A DNA stretch of 64,000 nt from an uncultured Arenicella sp. GTDB lineage: Bacteria; Pseudomonadota; Gammaproteobacteria; Arenicellales; Arenicellaceae. The position numbers and the translations under genes were made by a program. The stretch is taken from positions 1 through 64,000 of the forward strand of contig CALIVT010000013.1 of assembly GCA_938048185.1 (NCBI GenBank), read 5' to 3'. Below, one piece after another: positions 62,539 through 64,000 of the stretch (position 1 is the stretch's first letter; every line of letters begins with the position of its first letter). The notes beneath the pieces were generated by a model. That model searched no databases, had not been told where the DNA came from, and worked only from the letters and a program-made list of their open reading frames with translations.

Positions 62539-64000
62539 TACTCTGCGCCTCCGATTGAGACGACACCTTGTCGTGCTTTTACTTGTTGCGCGACTTTGAC
62601 ACTAACTTCTTCGATAAACCCGTCGACCTGTGCTTTGAGTGGGTGCGCCATTTTCATTGCTTCTAAAACTGCAACCACCTGCCCTGCCTGCACTTGGTCA
62701 CCAACACGGACATTAATCTCAACAATGGCGCCGTCCATTGCCGCGCGCACGGTCGTGTCGCCCTGCGCTAACTTACTCGCCGCGGGTTTATAAGTGACGT
62801 CAGTGAATTCATAGTGGCCAGTGTCATCCTGCAGATAGATTTGCTGAAGTCCGAGAGCAAAACCGACCCGATGCTGTTGGCCGTGATGCGTAAACTCGAA
62901 ACGCCCTGGAGCTTGCTCGAACTCGGCGTTGAGCAATAACGTGGATTCACCGAGCGATACCTCGTAGGCACCCATTGTTGCGCTCACGCCGATGAGGTGA
63001 ACAGTTTGCTTGAACTCGATACTAATGCGGCTGGTTAATGGCGATGCACCACTCCAAGTTTGCGGGCTATAGTCTTCGCTCAACTGGGTTTTGCGATACA
63101 ACAAAACTGCCGCCACGGCTAACGTAAGTTCACTGGGCGGCCTAGCATCAAAAAGCGAATCATGAAAAAGCTCGTCATGAAAAAATTGGGCCGGAAACTC
63201 TTGTTGCAAAAACGCGGTTGTTGCTCGCCCTTCTACAAACGAGGGTTTAGCTAACATGTCGGCTAAAAAGCGTAGATTGTTGTTAACGCCTACGAGTGTG
63301 GTGTCTCGCAGTGCGTTGCGTAATTTAGCGACCGCTTGCGCTCGGGTGTCTGCCCACGCAATTACTTTTGCCAGCATTGGGTCGTAATATGGCGAGACAA
63401 CTTGACCCGCTTGAATGCCGCTATCTGTGCGCACGATAGGGCTTGGTTGCCACGCCAAAATTTTTCCAGTTTGTGGCAGAAAACCAGCGCGCGGGTCTTC
63501 GGCATAGAGCCTTACCTCAACGGCATGCCCACTAATCTCAAGTTGCTCTTGAGTAAGCGGCAATGTTTCTCCATTGGCAACGAGTAATTGCCATTGCACT
63601 AAATCTTGTCCGGTCACCAATTCTGTTACCGGGTGTTCAACCTGCAAACGCGTGTTCATTTCTAAAAAATAGAAATGTCTATCTTGATCAACCAAGAACT
63701 CAACCGTGCCCGCACCAATATAATTGCATGCGCGCGCTGCATTGATTGCCGCCTTGCCCATTGCCGAACGCAACTCAGCATCCATAAACGGCGATGGCGA
63801 CTCCTCAAGCACTTTTTGATGGCGGCGTTGAATCGAGCAATCGCGCTCACCAAGGTGAATAACGTTGCCGTGCGCATCAGCGAACACTTGAATTTCAATA
63901 TGCCGAGGTTCGAGCACTGCACGCTCTAGAATGACCTCGTCACTACCAAAAGCGCTCATAGCTTCATTGCGAGCAGTTCGCAGTTCACGCTCTAAATCTT
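62538..64000 (-). CDS. Biotin-dependent acyl-CoA carboxylase alpha subunit, 5' end cut by window
   Basis: Reading the minus strand, the frame is open to the window edge, and the residues before the first in-frame ATG at 63959 (DLERELRTARNEAMSAFGSD) continue the biotin carboxylase fold, so the true start lies outside. Visible parts are FGSDEVILERAVLEPRHIEIQ, CSIQRRHQKVLEESPSP, FLEMNTRLQVEHPVTE, and the C-terminal BCCP domain with the biotinyl Lys in VLEAMKMAHPLK. The TAA stop overlaps the ATG of the AtuA-like gene. Candidates are geranyl-CoA, 3-methylcrotonyl-CoA or propionyl-CoA carboxylase. The AtuA neighbour favours the first but does not prove it. Confidence 0.9.
   Translation of the reverse strand, partial: DLERELRTARNEAMSAFGSDEVILERAVLEPRHIEIQVFADAHGNVIHLGERDCSIQRRHQKVLEESPSPFMDAELRSAMGKAAINAARACNYIGAGTVEFLVDQDRHFYFLEMNTRLQVEHPVTELVTGQDLVQWQLLVANGETLPLTQEQLEISGHAVEVRLYAEDPRAGFLPQTGKILAWQPSPIVRTDSGIQAGQVVSPYYDPMLAKVIAWADTRAQAVAKLRNALRDTTLVGVNNNLRFLADMLAKPSFVEGRATTAFLQQEFPAQFFHDELFHDSLFDARPPSELTLAVAAVLLYRKTQLSEDYSPQTWSGASPLTSRISIEFKQTVHLIGVSATMGAYEVSLGESTLLLNAEFEQAPGRFEFTHHGQQHRVGFALGLQQIYLQDDTGHYEFTDVTYKPAASKLAQGDTTVRAAMDGAIVEINVRVGDQVQAGQVVAVLEAMKMAHPLKAQVDGFIEEVSVKVAQQVKARQGVVSIGGAE

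Noticed and set aside
1-64000. Horizontal transfer or prophage segment
   Set aside because: No integrase, transposase, tRNA-linked attachment site or abrupt composition change was noticed. The polysaccharide locus may be variable between strains but shows no mobility gene.

Overview
The window is 64 kb of densely coding bacterial chromosome, with about 44 protein genes. No rRNA, tRNA, CRISPR array, insertion sequence or prophage was recognised. Gene content points to a free-living, probably marine, gammaproteobacterium: FabY-type ketosynthase, TrhO, OxyR, AcpH, CsiV-like protein, MksBEF-type condensin, a TRAP transporter, both glyoxylate-shunt enzymes (the 531-residue isocitrate lyase form and malate synthase G), and an AtuA-like gene beside an acyl-CoA carboxylase. 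Base composition looks near 48-50% G+C and fairly even. I cannot name the genus from the sequence alone.

Layout. 1-8.8 kb: a cut acpH, a small lipoprotein, trhO, a periplasmic coiled-coil protein, an acetyltransferase downstream of fabY, a GlxA/AraC-type regulator divergent from fabY, nhaA and oxyR. 8.9-11.5 kb: rubrerythrin, an iron-sulfur CCG-domain protein and a DUF3501 protein, divergent from oxyR and probably one oxidative-stress module. 11.6-17.5 kb: a three-gene SMC complex (MksF/JetA, MksE/JetB, MksB/JetC) without the nuclease gene (JetD/MksG) that Wadjet defence systems carry. 17.7-28.9 kb: htpX, two TerB-like genes, a DctPQM TRAP operon, mfd, a YgjP-like metallopeptidase, a YheT-like hydrolase and a CsiV-like protein.

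28.9-44.4 kb is one long minus-strand polysaccharide locus. A wHTH regulator heads it, followed by rfbB, rfbA, an ABC exporter (Wzm/Wzt with an extended C-terminal domain), a methyltransferase, four GT2 glycosyltransferases, an SDR protein, a WecA/WbpL-like initiating transferase, a WbpM-like 4,6-dehydratase and a second methyltransferase. The gene set fits ABC-transporter-dependent O-antigen or a related glycan started on a 6-deoxy-HexNAc sugar. Divergent from it, at 44.6-47.8 kb, lie a PHP-domain/GT4 fusion and a histidine phosphatase. Upstream of them is an array of four 7-bp units spaced at 11 bp that resembles a PhoB box. This suggests a phosphate-starvation glycolipid or glycan system and is the most interesting lead here.

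48-64 kb is central and energy metabolism: a type II NADH dehydrogenase with a good sigma-70 promoter, a molybdopterin oxidoreductase, aroC overlapping an Mrp/ApbC gene, glcB divergent from aceA across a repeat-containing gap, an NTF2-like protein, a gamma-glutamyltransferase, and an AtuA homologue overlapping a biotin-dependent carboxylase alpha subunit cut by the window edge. Functional names rest on motif and family recognition by eye. No database or structure search was run.
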